A stretch of DNA of 64,000 nt. It comes from Polaromonas sp. JS666. GTDB lineage: Bacteria > Pseudomonadota > Gammaproteobacteria > Burkholderiales > Burkholderiaceae_C. A model generated the notes under the pieces. The model was not told the origin of the DNA. It made no database searches and saw only the letters and a program-made list of their open reading frames with translations. Of the stretch, positions 28,981 to 39,867 are shown piece by piece (positions within the stretch are counted from its first letter, which is position 1; every line of letters begins with the position of its first letter). The position numbers and the translations under genes were made by a program. The stretch covers positions 62,001 to 126,000 of the forward strand of contig NZ_FNHX01000009.1 of NCBI RefSeq assembly GCF_900103405.1, read 5' to 3'.

Positions 28981-30240
28981 CTACTTGTAACTTCGTGCAT
29001 CCTCAATAACCTTGCCATCGTTGGGGAGACTGCCGGGTGCCAGCAATTGCACGGTGCCGCGCAGCTTGGTCACGTCGCGTATCGCTTCGCTGATGCGCTG
29101 GTCCAGTCCCTCGGGGGTGGACGCCGCCTCGGCCTGGAAGTGCATGCTGTCGTTGGCCATCTCGCCGCTGACGACCAGCCTGGCTTTGAGCACTTCGGGA
29201 AAACGCCTGGCGATGTCGGCGACCTGGCCCGGGTGCACAAACATGCCGCGCACCTTGACGGTTTGGTCGGCCCGGCCCATCCAGCCCTTGATGCGGGTGT
29301 TGCTGCGGCCTGTGGGGCAGTTGCCGGGCAGCACGGCCGAGAGGTCGCCGGTGCCAAAACGGACCAGCGGGTAGTCGGGGTTCAGCGTGGTGACCACCAG
29401 TTCGCCGACCTCGCCCTCGGCGACCGGGTCGCCGGTGCCGGGGCGCACGATTTCCACTATCACGCCTTCGTCGAGCACCAGGCCTTCGCGGGCCTCGGTT
29501 TCATAGGCGATCAGCCCCAGGTCGGCCGAGGCATAACACTGGTAGGCGGCGATGCCGCGTTCGGCGAACCAGTCGCGCAGGCTGGGCGGGCAGGCCTCGC
29601 CCGAGACCATGGCGCGTGTCACGCTGGGCAGGCCGATTTTCATTTCGGCGGCCTTGTCGACAATGATCTTGAGGAAGCTGGGCGTGCCGACATAACCGGC
29701 GGGCTTGAGCTCGGCCATGGCCTGCACCTGCTGCTCGGTCTGCCCGGTGCCGCCGGGGAAGACGGTGCAGCCCAGCGCATGGGCGCCGCTTTCCATCATG
29801 GTGCCGGCCGGCACGAAGTGGTAGCTGAAGCAGTTGTGCACCAGCTGCCCGGCCCGAAAGCCCGCGGCGTGCAGGGCCCGCGCCATGCGCCAGTAGTCCT
29901 TGCGTGTGCTGTCGGGCTCATAAATCGTGCCGGGGCTGGCGAACACGCGCGGCATGGCGGCGCCATAACGCAGCGCGCTGAAGCCGCCGAAAGGATCGCC
30001 GCCCGCCTCGCGCGAAGACTGCTGCAGTGCCAGCAGCTCGTACTTGCGCGTGACCGGCAGGCGTGCCAGCGCGGCGCGCGAGCTGACGGCCGAGGCGTCC
30101 ACCCCCTTGAGGATGCCGGCAAAAGCCGGCGCATGGGACTGTGCGTGCGCGACCTGCTGCGGCAGCGTGGCGAACTGGGCGGCTTCGCGCTCGGCATGCG
30201 GCCGGTGTTCCAGGGTGTCGAAGAAATTGCTCATGTCCAT
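28981..30240 (-). CDS. phenylacetate-CoA ligase family protein (PaaK-like)
   Basis: 419 residues of the ANL superfamily, PaaK branch. Landmarks are FASPGTIYEPDSTRKDYWRM in place of the usual SSGTTG loop, QCYASADLGLIAYE as adenine-binding motif and RFGTGDLSAVLPGNCPTGRS with the Asp that binds ribose. It should activate an aryl or phenylacetate-like acid with CoA. The phosphate loop is degenerate (SPGTIYEPDS), a feature seen in some PaaK relatives, so activity needs testing. It starts 4 nt after the livF stop, last gene of the Liv operon. Confidence 0.82.
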   Translation of the reverse strand: MDMSNFFDTLEHRPHAEREAAQFATLPQQVAHAQSHAPAFAGILKGVDASAVSSRAALARLPVTRKYELLALQQSSREAGGDPFGGFSALRYGAAMPRVFASPGTIYEPDSTRKDYWRMARALHAAGFRAGQLVHNCFSYHFVPAGTMMESGAHALGCTVFPGGTGQTEQQVQAMAELKPAGYVGTPSFLKIIVDKAAEMKIGLPSVTRAMVSGEACPPSLRDWFAERGIAAYQCYASADLGLIAYETEAREGLVLDEGVIVEIVRPGTGDPVAEGEVGELVVTTLNPDYPLVRFGTGDLSAVLPGNCPTGRSNTRIKGWMGRADQTVKVRGMFVHPGQVADIARRFPEVLKARLVVSGEMANDSMHFQAEAASTPEGLDQRISEAIRDVTKLRGTVQLLAPGSLPNDGKVIEDARSYK

Positions 30241-30244
30241 ACCC

Positions 30245-31057
30245 TCAGGCCAGCCACCGCTTGCGGCGCTTGTAGCTCTTGACGTCTTTAAAGCTCTTGC
30301 GTTCGCCGCCGCCCACGCCGAGGTAAAACTCCTTCACGTCCTCGTTGTTGGCCAGGTCGGCGGCCGCGCCGTCCATCACCACGCGGCCGCTTTCCATGAT
30401 GTAGCCGTAGTCGGCGTACTTGAGCGCCATATTGGTGTTCTGCTCGGCCAGCAAAAAGGTGACCTTCTCTTTCTGGTTCAGGTCCTGCACGATGTTGAAG
30501 ACCTCCTCGACGATTTGCGGCGCCAGCCCCATGGAGGGCTCGTCCAGCAGCACCATGGAGGGGTTGGCCATCAGCGCGCGGCCGATGGCGCACATCTGCT
30601 GCTCGCCGCCTGACGTGTAGGCCGCCTGCGAGGTGCGCCGGGTTTTCAGGCGCGGGAAGTAGTTGTAGACCTTCTCGAGGTTGGCCGCCACCTCGGCCTT
30701 GCCGGCGCGCGTGTAGGCGCCGGTCAGCAGGTTTTCTTCGATGGTCAGGTGGGCAAAGCAGTGCCGCCCTTCCATGACCTGCACCACGCCGCGCTTGACC
30801 AGGTCGGCCGGCGAAAGGTTTTCGATGCGCTCGCCGCGCAGCTCGATGGAGCCCTTGGTGACCTCGCCGCGCTCGCCCTTGAGCAGGTTAGAGATGGCGC
30901 GCAGCGTGGTGGTCTTGCCCGCGCCGTTGCCGCCCAGGATGGCCACGATGCGGCCCTGCGGGACCTGCAGCGAGACGCCCTTGAGCACCAGGATCACGTG
31001 GTTGTAGATAACCTCGATGCCGTTGACGTTGAGAACGATGTCGGGTGAGTCACTCAT
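30245..31057 (-). CDS. branched-chain amino acid type ABC transporter ATPase (LivF-like)
   Basis: 270 residues. Walker A GGNGAGKTT, signature TSGGEQQ, Walker B MVLLDEPSMGLAPQ. One of two ATPases of the Liv-type importer encoded here. A basic C-terminal tail (KSFKDVKSYKRRKRWLA) is unusual for LivF. Its context between two acyl-CoA ligases suggests import of an aromatic acid rather than an amino acid. Confidence 0.9.
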   Translation of the reverse strand: MSDSPDIVLNVNGIEVIYNHVILVLKGVSLQVPQGRIVAILGGNGAGKTTTLRAISNLLKGERGEVTKGSIELRGERIENLSPADLVKRGVVQVMEGRHCFAHLTIEENLLTGAYTRAGKAEVAANLEKVYNYFPRLKTRRTSQAAYTSGGEQQMCAIGRALMANPSMVLLDEPSMGLAPQIVEEVFNIVQDLNQKEKVTFLLAEQNTNMALKYADYGYIMESGRVVMDGAAADLANNEDVKEFYLGVGGGERKSFKDVKSYKRRKRWLA

Positions 31058-31081
31058 TGTTGTGTGTCCGTGTCGGTGAAG

Positions 31082-31160
31082 CCAATTGAAAAAGCCATGC
31101 CACCGGCCCTTTCAATTGGCGGCTCTAAGGAGCCGCCGCCCTCCCGCCGCGGCGGGAGGG
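31082..31160 (-). other. three consecutive stem-loops between binding-protein and livF genes
   Basis: CCAATTGAAA (31082-31091) pairs with TTTCAATTGG (31110-31119); GGCGGCTC (31118-31125) with GAGCCGCC (31130-31137); CCCTCCCGCC (31139-31148) with GGCGGGAGGG (31151-31160). The stems follow the abundant binding-protein gene, a place where stem-loops usually protect the upstream mRNA and lower downstream expression. No T tract is present. Confidence 0.6.
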
Positions 31161-31175
31161 GTGGTCAAGCCACTA

Positions 31176-32510
31176 TCAGGATTGGCAATCGGCGGGCGTG
31201 CGCGCCGTCAGTTTTTTCTCCGTCGCGTACTTGGCGGCCGTGGCCTTGACCAGGGGCTTGATCACCTGCTCGTCGGCCTGCAGCCAGTCGGAGGTGAACT
31301 TCCACTCCTTGCCGTCCCAGGTGTGAATGCGCGCCCAGGCCGAACCCATGTGGTCGGTGCAGGAGGTGCTGATGGGCCGCATCACGCCGGCAAAACCCAG
31401 AGCGTCCAGCTTGGCCTGGGTCAGGTTCAGGTTCTCCAGGCCCCAGCGGACCTGCTCACCCGTCATGATTTTTCCCTTGCCGAAGCGGTCCTGCGCGGCG
31501 CGCAGGCCTTCCACGCCCAGCATGGCGCTCATGGCGCCGCGCATGTACAGCACCTGGCCGACTTCTTCCTTGGGGCCCGTGCCCTGGCCCTTGCCGTGCA
31601 CCAGCGTCATGACGTCCTTGACCAGCTTGGAGTTGGGCTCTGCACCGTGCTGCATGGTCACGGCGTTGTAGCCCTTGGCGCCCTCGGCCACGTCCTTCAC
31701 GTCAGGCTCGGCGCCGGCCCACCACACGCCGTACATCTTCTCGCGCGGGTAGCCGGTGGCTTGCGCTTCCTTGATGGCCGTGGTGTTCATGATGCCCCAG
31801 CCCCAGAGCGCCACATAGTCGGGGCGCGACTGGCGGATCTGCAGCCAGGTGGCTTTCTGCTCGACGCCGGGCGCGGTGACGGGCAGCAGCTGCAGCGTGA
31901 AGCCGTGCATGGCGGCGCGCTCCTGCATCAGCGGAATCGGTTCCTTGCCGAAGGGCGAGTCGTGGTAAACCAGCGCGACGCGTTTGCCCTTGAGCTTGTC
32001 GAAGCCGCCTTCCTTCTTGGCGATGGCCTGCAGGATGGCATCGGCGGCGACCCAGTAGGTGCCGGCGATCGGGAAGTTCCACTTGAAGATGGAGCCGTCC
32101 GCGCTTTCGCTGCGGCCGTAGCCCACGGTCACCACCGGGATCTTGTCGACCGGGGCTTTTTCGGTGATGGCGAAGGTGGCGCCGGTGGACAGCGGCTGCA
32201 CCAGGGTGGCGCCGCCGTTCTTGCCCTTCAGGCGCTCATAACATTCCACGCTGCGCGCGGTGTCGTAGCCGGTTTCGCATTCCTCGAACGAGATCTTCAC
32301 GCCGTTGATGCCGCCGCGCGCGTTGACCAGCTTGAGGTAGTCCACATAGCCGTTGGCCCAGGGCACGCCGTTGGGCGCGTAAGGCCCGGTGCGGTAGGAC
32401 AGCACCGGGAAGAACTGTTCCTTGGCCTGGGCGAATGCGCTGGTCGTCACAAGGGACGAAGCGCCGGTGGCGAGGATTGCCACCGCCAACATCACATTAC
32501 GAATCTTCAT
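31176..32510 (-). CDS. branched-chain type ABC transporter substrate-binding protein
   Basis: 444 residues, signal peptide MKIRNVMLAVAILATGASSL then VTTSAFAQ. Mature part reads as a type-1 periplasmic binding protein of the Liv/aromatic acid group (SYRTGPYAPNGVPWANGYVD, LVNARGGINGVKISFEECE). AGGAGAC lies before ATG 32510; the longer open frame to 32576 lacks support. It belongs to the Liv operon and probably binds an aromatic carboxylate, by context. Confidence 0.87.
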   Translation of the reverse strand: MKIRNVMLAVAILATGASSLVTTSAFAQAKEQFFPVLSYRTGPYAPNGVPWANGYVDYLKLVNARGGINGVKISFEECETGYDTARSVECYERLKGKNGGATLVQPLSTGATFAITEKAPVDKIPVVTVGYGRSESADGSIFKWNFPIAGTYWVAADAILQAIAKKEGGFDKLKGKRVALVYHDSPFGKEPIPLMQERAAMHGFTLQLLPVTAPGVEQKATWLQIRQSRPDYVALWGWGIMNTTAIKEAQATGYPREKMYGVWWAGAEPDVKDVAEGAKGYNAVTMQHGAEPNSKLVKDVMTLVHGKGQGTGPKEEVGQVLYMRGAMSAMLGVEGLRAAQDRFGKGKIMTGEQVRWGLENLNLTQAKLDALGFAGVMRPISTSCTDHMGSAWARIHTWDGKEWKFTSDWLQADEQVIKPLVKATAAKYATEKKLTARTPADCQS

Positions 32511-32635
32511 TGTTGTCTCCTGGAAAATTGATAAACACCGTGAAAAAAGGGGCACCTCAGTAAACGACCTAAGCATCCATTGCGCATTGGTGATTTCGAG
32601 TAATCCTTAACCCTATAAGCGCAGATGGGAAGACC

Positions 32636-33712
32636 TCAATGCGGGAACGGCCATAGCCGCAGCTTCTGCTTGCCCACGGCCCACAGCTTGGCCAAGCCAT
32701 GCGGCTCCACAATCAGAAACCACACAATCAGCCCGCCGAAAATCATCAGTTCCGCGTGCGAGACACCCGCGGTGGAGATCGAGATGCCCAGCCAGCCGGC
32801 CAGCACCGGCAGCAGCTGGCTCAGCACGATGGGCAGCACCACGATAAAGGCGGCGCCGAAGAAGCTGCCCATGATGGCGCCCATGCCGCCGATGATCACC
32901 ATGAAGAGCAGGCGGAAGGAGTAGTCCACCGAAAAGGCGGCAGGCTCCCAGGCGCCGAGGTAGATAAAGGCCCAGAGGCCGCCGGCGATGCCGATGATGA
33001 AGGAGCTGACCGCGAAGGCGCTGAGCTTGGCGTACATGGGGCGTATGCCGATCACCGCGGCGGCCACGTCCATGTCGCGAATCGCCATCCACTCGCGGCC
33101 TATGGCGCTGCGCACCAGGTTTTTGGCCAGCAGGGTGATCACCACCACGATGACCAGGCAGAACAGGTATTTGCTCACGGCGCTTTCAATCGGCAGGCCG
33201 AAGACCTGCAGGTTGGACACCGACACCGAGCCCGAGGGCGTGTCCATGGTGAACCACTTGATGCGCAGGAACATCCAGTCGCTGAAGAACTGCGCGGCCA
33301 GCGTGGTCACCGCCAGGTACAGGCCCTTGACGCGCAGGCTGGGCAGCCCGAACAGGATGCCGAACAGCATGGCGCACAGGCCGCCCAGAATGAGCGCCGG
33401 GATCAGCGGCATGCCGGGGATGCGCACAAAGAAGTTGTAGGCGCCGTAAGCGCCCACCGCCATAAAGGCACCCGAGCCCAGCGAGATCTGCCCGCAGTAG
33501 CCGACCAGGATGTTGACCCCCACGGCCGCCAGCGAAAAGACCAGGAAGGGAATCAGGATGGCGCGGAACAAATAGTCGCTGGCCAGCAGCGGCACGGCAA
33601 TAAAGGCAAAGGCCAGCAGCAGGCCTATGGCGATGCGGTCCTGCAGGATGGGGAAGATCTGCTGGTCGGACCGGTAGCTGGTTTTGAACTGGCCGTTTTC
33701 TCTGTAGAACAT
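32636..33712 (-). CDS. branched-chain type ABC transporter permease (LivM-like)
   Basis: 358 residues with about nine hydrophobic segments and LivM signatures (AAVGVNILVGYCGQISLGSG, LPSLRVKGLYLAVTTLAAQF, the EAA-like loop GREWMAIRDMDVAAAVIGI). It starts with a polar N-terminal tail of 25 residues. Lies 25 nt after livH in the same operon. Confidence 0.9.
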   Translation of the reverse strand: MFYRENGQFKTSYRSDQQIFPILQDRIAIGLLLAFAFIAVPLLASDYLFRAILIPFLVFSLAAVGVNILVGYCGQISLGSGAFMAVGAYGAYNFFVRIPGMPLIPALILGGLCAMLFGILFGLPSLRVKGLYLAVTTLAAQFFSDWMFLRIKWFTMDTPSGSVSVSNLQVFGLPIESAVSKYLFCLVIVVVITLLAKNLVRSAIGREWMAIRDMDVAAAVIGIRPMYAKLSAFAVSSFIIGIAGGLWAFIYLGAWEPAAFSVDYSFRLLFMVIIGGMGAIMGSFFGAAFIVVLPIVLSQLLPVLAGWLGISISTAGVSHAELMIFGGLIVWFLIVEPHGLAKLWAVGKQKLRLWPFPH

Positions 33713-33737
33713 GGTTTTTCTTTAGGTAAAAAGCGGC

Positions 33738-34667
33738 TCAGACGCGGTCAATGATCTTCTCGCCAAATAAACCTTGGGGGCGGACCAACAAGACACATAG
33801 CGCCAGCACATAGGCAAACCAGATCTCGATACCGCCGCCCACATAAGGCCCGATAAACACTTCGGCGAGTTTTTCGCCCACGCCCAGGATCAGGCCGCCC
33901 ACAATCGCGCCGGGCACCGAGGTCAGGCCGCCCAGGATCACCAGCGGCAGCGCCTTGAGCGCCAGCACCGAGAGCGAAAACTGCACGCCCAGCTTGCTGC
34001 CCCAGATCACGCCGGACACCAGGGCCACAAAACCCGCGACGCTCCAGACGATGACCCAGATGCGGTTCAGCGGTATGCCTATGGACTGCGCGGCCTGGTG
34101 GTCGTCGGCCACGGCGCGCAGCGCGCGGCCGGTGCCGGTGTACTGGAAGAAGGCGGCCAGCGCCGCCACCAGGGCGGTGGCGATCAGCGCGGCGACCAGG
34201 TCTTCCTGGTTCACCAGCAGGCCGCCCTGGAACACGCTTTCGAGCAGGAAGATGGGATCCTTGGGCATGCCCACGTCGATCTTGTAGATGCTGGAGCCGA
34301 AGATGGTCTGGCCGAAGCCGTCCAGGAAATAGGAGATGCCCAGGGTCGCCATCAGCAGCGCGACGCCTTCCTGGTTCACGAGTTTGCCGAGCACCAGTTT
34401 TTCGATCAGCCAGGCGATCACCACCATGATGGCCAGCGCGGCCGCGAAGGCCAGGGCGTTGTTGATGAACTTGCTGTCCAGGCCGGTCCACTGCGGGATC
34501 CATTCGGAAAAGCGCGCCATGGCCAGCGCCGCGAACAGCACCATCGCGCCCTGCGCGAAGTTGAAGACGCCCGAGGCCTTGTAGATCAGCACAAAGCCCA
34601 GCGCGACCAGCGAGTACAGCATGCCCGACATCAGGCCGCCAATAATGGTCTCAAGAAATGAACCCAT
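33738..34667 (-). CDS. branched-chain type ABC transporter permease (LivH-like)
   Basis: 309 residues, multi-spanning; GFVLIYKASGVFNFAQGAMV and RALRAVADDHQAAQSIGIPL identify LivH. ATG 34667 is preferred over a GTG directly before it. Second membrane subunit of the same importer. Confidence 0.9.
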   Translation of the reverse strand: MGSFLETIIGGLMSGMLYSLVALGFVLIYKASGVFNFAQGAMVLFAALAMARFSEWIPQWTGLDSKFINNALAFAAALAIMVVIAWLIEKLVLGKLVNQEGVALLMATLGISYFLDGFGQTIFGSSIYKIDVGMPKDPIFLLESVFQGGLLVNQEDLVAALIATALVAALAAFFQYTGTGRALRAVADDHQAAQSIGIPLNRIWVIVWSVAGFVALVSGVIWGSKLGVQFSLSVLALKALPLVILGGLTSVPGAIVGGLILGVGEKLAEVFIGPYVGGGIEIWFAYVLALCVLLVRPQGLFGEKIIDRV

Positions 34668-34745
34668 CACTGGCCCCCCTCGCGGGATGCGGACATCGTG
34701 GGTTGTGGGGCGTGCTGTGATTTCATTGGGGTGTTCTTATCCATG

Positions 34746-35528
34746 TCAGTGGCTGGTTCCGAGGTAGGCCCGGATCACGTCTTCGTTGTTGCGGACTTCG
34801 TCGGGCGTGCCGTCGCCGATTTTTTTGCCGTAGTCGAGCACCACCACGCGGTCGGAGATGTCCATGACCACGCCCATGTCGTGCTCGATCAGGACCACGG
34901 TGGTGCCGAATTCGTCATTCACGTCGAGCACAAAGCGGCACATGTCCTGTTTTTCCTCGACGTTCATGCCGGCCATGGGTTCGTCGAGCAGCAGCACCTG
35001 CGGCTCCATGGCCAGGGCGCGGCCCAGGTCCACGCGTTTTTGCAGGCCGTAGGGCAGCTGGCCGACGGGCGTCTTGCGGTAGGCCTGGATTTCCAGGAAG
35101 TCGATGATTTTTTCGACCGCCTCGCGGTGCATGATTTCTTCTTTTTCGGCCGGGCCTATGCGCAGCGCCTGCAGCAACAGGTTGCTCTTGATCTTGAGGT
35201 TGCGGCCCGACATGATGTTGTCGAGCACGCTCATGCCCTTGAACAGCGCCAGGTTCTGGAAGGTGCGCGCCACGCCCATCACGGCCACCTGGTGGCTGTT
35301 CATGTGCTTGAAGGTCTGGCCGCGAAAGGTGATGGAGCCCTGCTGCGGCGCATAGACGCCGTTGATGCAGTTGAGCATGGAGCTTTTGCCCGCGCCGTTG
35401 GGGCCGATGATGGCGCGTATTTCATGCTCCTTCACATTGAAGGAGATGTCCGACAGCGCCTTCACGCCGCCGAAGCTCAGGGAGATGTTTTTGACGTCGA
35501 GAATGACGTCGCCGATTTTTTTGCTCAT
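34746..35528 (-). CDS. branched-chain type ABC transporter ATPase (LivG-like)
   Basis: 260 residues. Walker A GPNGAGKSS, degenerate signature PYGLQKRVDLGRAL in place of LSGGQ (seen in LivG of aromatic importers), Walker B VLLLDEPMAGMN, and H-loop VLIEHDMGVVMDISDRVVVL. The open frame continues upstream to 35684 only because the 92-bp repeat is free of stops in this frame; ATG 35528 (MSKKIGDVILDVKNISLSFG) is the family start. Confidence 0.9.
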   Translation of the reverse strand: MSKKIGDVILDVKNISLSFGGVKALSDISFNVKEHEIRAIIGPNGAGKSSMLNCINGVYAPQQGSITFRGQTFKHMNSHQVAVMGVARTFQNLALFKGMSVLDNIMSGRNLKIKSNLLLQALRIGPAEKEEIMHREAVEKIIDFLEIQAYRKTPVGQLPYGLQKRVDLGRALAMEPQVLLLDEPMAGMNVEEKQDMCRFVLDVNDEFGTTVVLIEHDMGVVMDISDRVVVLDYGKKIGDGTPDEVRNNEDVIRAYLGTSH

Positions 35529-35538
35529 GGGATGTGGA

Positions 35539-35629
35539 CCCCCACGCTTGTCACTGCGTGTACTGCGCTGCCCCCCGAGGGGGCCGCCCGCCTGCGGCCC
35601 GGCAAAGCCGGTTCCGCGGCTCGAGCTGG
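35539..35629 (+). repeat. dispersed 92-bp repeat, copy D
   Basis: Starts CCCCCACGCTTGTCACTGCG, contains CTGCCCCCCGAGGGGGCCGC and CCCGGCAAAGCCGGTTCCGC, and ends GCTCGAGCTGG. It lies 10 bp upstream of the livG start inside the ligase-liv operon, where it can affect mRNA folding around the livG start. Confidence 0.83.
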
Positions 35630-35658
35630 TATTTGGGGAATTTGCTGCCACTTGTTGT

Positions 35659-37605
<1,947 letters not shown>

Positions 37606-37662
37606 TCGCTTCTTGTCTCCGTTGTGCGCGGTTTTTCAGGAAAACCGCTGGTATGGGCGAAT

Positions 37663-37723
37663 AGTAGGACCGGCTTTGACGCTATGGTGTCATTGCGACG
37701 ACAATTTCCGGGTAAGTCCTACT
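37663..37723. promoter_or_regulatory. long-spaced inverted repeat in the ligase-liv promoter region
   Basis: AGTAGGAC (37663-37670) and GTCCTACT (37716-37723) are perfect inverted 8-mers 45 bp apart, upstream of the acyl-CoA synthetase start. They could be two half-operators for looping or a dimer-of-dimers regulator such as the nearby Crp/Fnr protein, though neither matches the Crp or FNR consensus. Confidence 0.4.
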
Positions 37724-37748
37724 GGGGTGTCCCCGGGGTCCGGCCGGT

Positions 37749-38933
37749 TTATCGGATAAAGCGCCCGTCGCGCGAAACCATGGTCAGTTCCACGAAGCGC
37801 GAGGCGTTGCGGGCCGAATCGCTGAAGCTCACTTCAAAGCCGCCCAGGTCGTAGCGCTTCAAATTCCAGGTGCTGTCGATGAAGGCGGCGCGCGTCGGGT
37901 TTTTGCCGGCGCGGCGCAGCGCCTCGGCGAACACGCGCGCATTGATATAGCCTTCCAGCGCCAGGTGCGAAGGCTCCAGCGCCACGCCGGCGGCCTTCCA
38001 GGCCTGCTGGAATTCACGCACCATGGGCACCACGGTGTTGCCCGGCAGCGGCACCACCTGCGAGACCGCGATGCCGGTGGCGTCCTCGCCCATGGCCTTG
38101 AGCGTGGCGGCCGCGCCCATGATGGACAGCGCATACAGCGACAGCCCCTTGCGCTGCGCGCGTATGGCTTTCACGAAATCGATGGTCGGCTTGCCGGCCA
38201 GGCCCACCAGCACGGCTTCGGGGTTGGAGGCCGCGATTTTTTCGGCCGCCGGGCCGGCGTCCGAGGCGTTGTTTTCCACGGTGACCGTCACGGTCGCCTC
38301 CAGCTTGTGTTTGGCCATGGAGCGCTGGGTGGCGTCGAAGACTTCCTTGCCGAAGGAGTTGTTCTGGTAGACGATGGCGATGCGCCGTATGCCTATGGTC
38401 GCCAGGTGCTGCACCAGCTGCTCGGCCTCGTCGGCGTAGCTGGCGCGTATGTTGAAGACATTGCGCGCGTTGGCCGGCCGCGCCGACAGCGCGCCCGAAA
38501 ACGGCGCGAAAAACGGCATGCCCGAGTCGATCACCTGCGGCAGCATGGCCTCGATCATGGGCGTGCCCATGCAGTTGAAGAGCGCGAATGTGCTTTTGTC
38601 GTCGATAAAGCCCTTGACGTTGCCCAGCGCGCGCTTGACGTCGTAGCCGTCGTCGGCCGCCGTGAGCTCTATGGGCCGGCCGTTCACGCCGCCCCTGGCG
38701 TTGATGCCGGCAAAGCAGGCCTTGGCGCCCTGGTGCATGGCCTGGCCCAGCTCGCCCAGCGGCCCGCTCAGCGCGATGGATTGCGCGATGCGGACCGGGC
38801 CGTTGTCCTGGGCGCGCGCGGGACCGTAGAGGGCGGCTGGCACAGCCGCGAGTGCGCCCAGCATGCGGCGGCGTGTCAGGTGATCAGCGGGCGGCGGTAA
38901 ACCGGCTTTTGAGGCGGTGAAAAAGCTTGTCAT
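37749..38933 (-). CDS. ABC transporter substrate-binding protein with Tat-type signal
   Basis: 394 residues, type-1 periplasmic binding fold (VRIAQSIALSGPLGELGQAM, AGINARGGVNGRPIELTAAD). The N-terminal LTRRRMLGALAAVPAALYGP has a twin-arginine motif, unlike the Sec signals of the other binding proteins here. AGGAGACAC lies before ATG 38933; an open frame continues to 39119 without support. It follows the same direction as the ligase-liv operon and is divergent from the Crp/Fnr gene, so it may be an alternative receptor for the same importer. Confidence 0.83.
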   Translation of the reverse strand: MTSFFTASKAGLPPPADHLTRRRMLGALAAVPAALYGPARAQDNGPVRIAQSIALSGPLGELGQAMHQGAKACFAGINARGGVNGRPIELTAADDGYDVKRALGNVKGFIDDKSTFALFNCMGTPMIEAMLPQVIDSGMPFFAPFSGALSARPANARNVFNIRASYADEAEQLVQHLATIGIRRIAIVYQNNSFGKEVFDATQRSMAKHKLEATVTVTVENNASDAGPAAEKIAASNPEAVLVGLAGKPTIDFVKAIRAQRKGLSLYALSIMGAAATLKAMGEDATGIAVSQVVPLPGNTVVPMVREFQQAWKAAGVALEPSHLALEGYINARVFAEALRRAGKNPTRAAFIDSTWNLKRYDLGGFEVSFSDSARNASRFVELTMVSRDGRFIR

Positions 38934-39111
38934 GGCGGGTGTCTCCTGGTCGTGATGGGATTGCGGTGGGCTCTTGACGGCCTGTCTACGCGAGGCCGAT
39001 GCTATGCTTTGGAGGCGCGGCCAACTGTCTGCCCGACGACAATCCAAGGGTTGCGCCCGCCCGGGCTTTCCCTGATCTACCCACCTTCTTTCTTGCTTGA
39101 ACATTGCGAGC

Positions 39112-39864
39112 ATGGCCACTGAGTCACCCCTTCACCTGCGCCGCAGGGCGCCCACGCCGGACGAGCTGCGCGGCATTCCCTGGCTGCCCCTGCTGCTGCC
39201 GGATGAGCGCGCACGCGCGGTCGCGGTGCTGCAGGTTGGTGACGCCGCGCCGGGCGACTATGTCTGCCGTGTCGGCAGGCCGGTGACTTATTGGTTTGGC
39301 GTGGTGGAAGGCCTGCTCAAGATGAGCAGCGACAACGCCCAGGGCATGACCATGACATTTGCCGGCCTGCCGCCCGGCGGCTGGTTCGGCGAGGGCACGG
39401 CGCTCAAGCGCGAGCCCTACCGCTACAACATCCAGGCGCTGCGCAAAAGTGTGGTGGCCGGTTTGCCGATAGACACCTTCCACTGGCTGCTGGACCATTC
39501 CATAGGCTTTAACCGCTTTGTGATGAACCAGCTCAACGAGCGCCTGGGCCAGTTCATCGCCGCGCGCGAGATAGACCGCATGAACAACCCCGACATCCGC
39601 GTGGCGCGCAGCCTGGCCGCGCTGTTCAACCCCGTCCTGTATCCGGGTGTGGGCCAGATGCTGCGCATCACGCAGCAGGAGATGGCCTACCTGGTGGGCC
39701 TGTCGCGCCAGCGCGTGAACGAGGCGCTCAGCGCCTTGCAGGACCAGGGTTTTATCCGCATCGAATACGGCGGCCTGCGCGTGCTGGACCTGGAGGCGCT
39801 GCGCTCCAGCGTGTTCGCGGCCAAAGACGAGGGCCTGGCCGCGCGCACCAACCCTGGCCGTTAA
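39112..39864 (+). CDS. Crp/Fnr family transcriptional regulator
   Basis: 250 residues: an N-terminal cyclic-nucleotide-binding type beta roll (GRPVTYWFGVVEGLLKMSSD, LPPGGWFGEGTALKREPYRY) and a C-terminal winged helix (RITQQEMAYLVGLSRQRVNE, ALSALQDQGFIRIEYGGLRV). It lacks the N-terminal cysteine cluster of FNR, so iron-sulfur oxygen sensing is unlikely. Divergent from the Tat-exported binding protein across 178 bp, it probably controls that gene and the ligase-liv operon. ATG 39112 is taken; an in-frame TTG at 39097 is possible. Confidence 0.88.
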   Translation: MATESPLHLRRRAPTPDELRGIPWLPLLLPDERARAVAVLQVGDAAPGDYVCRVGRPVTYWFGVVEGLLKMSSDNAQGMTMTFAGLPPGGWFGEGTALKREPYRYNIQALRKSVVAGLPIDTFHWLLDHSIGFNRFVMNQLNERLGQFIAAREIDRMNNPDIRVARSLAALFNPVLYPGVGQMLRITQQEMAYLVGLSRQRVNEALSALQDQGFIRIEYGGLRVLDLEALRSSVFAAKDEGLAARTNPGR

Positions 39865-39867
39865 GCC

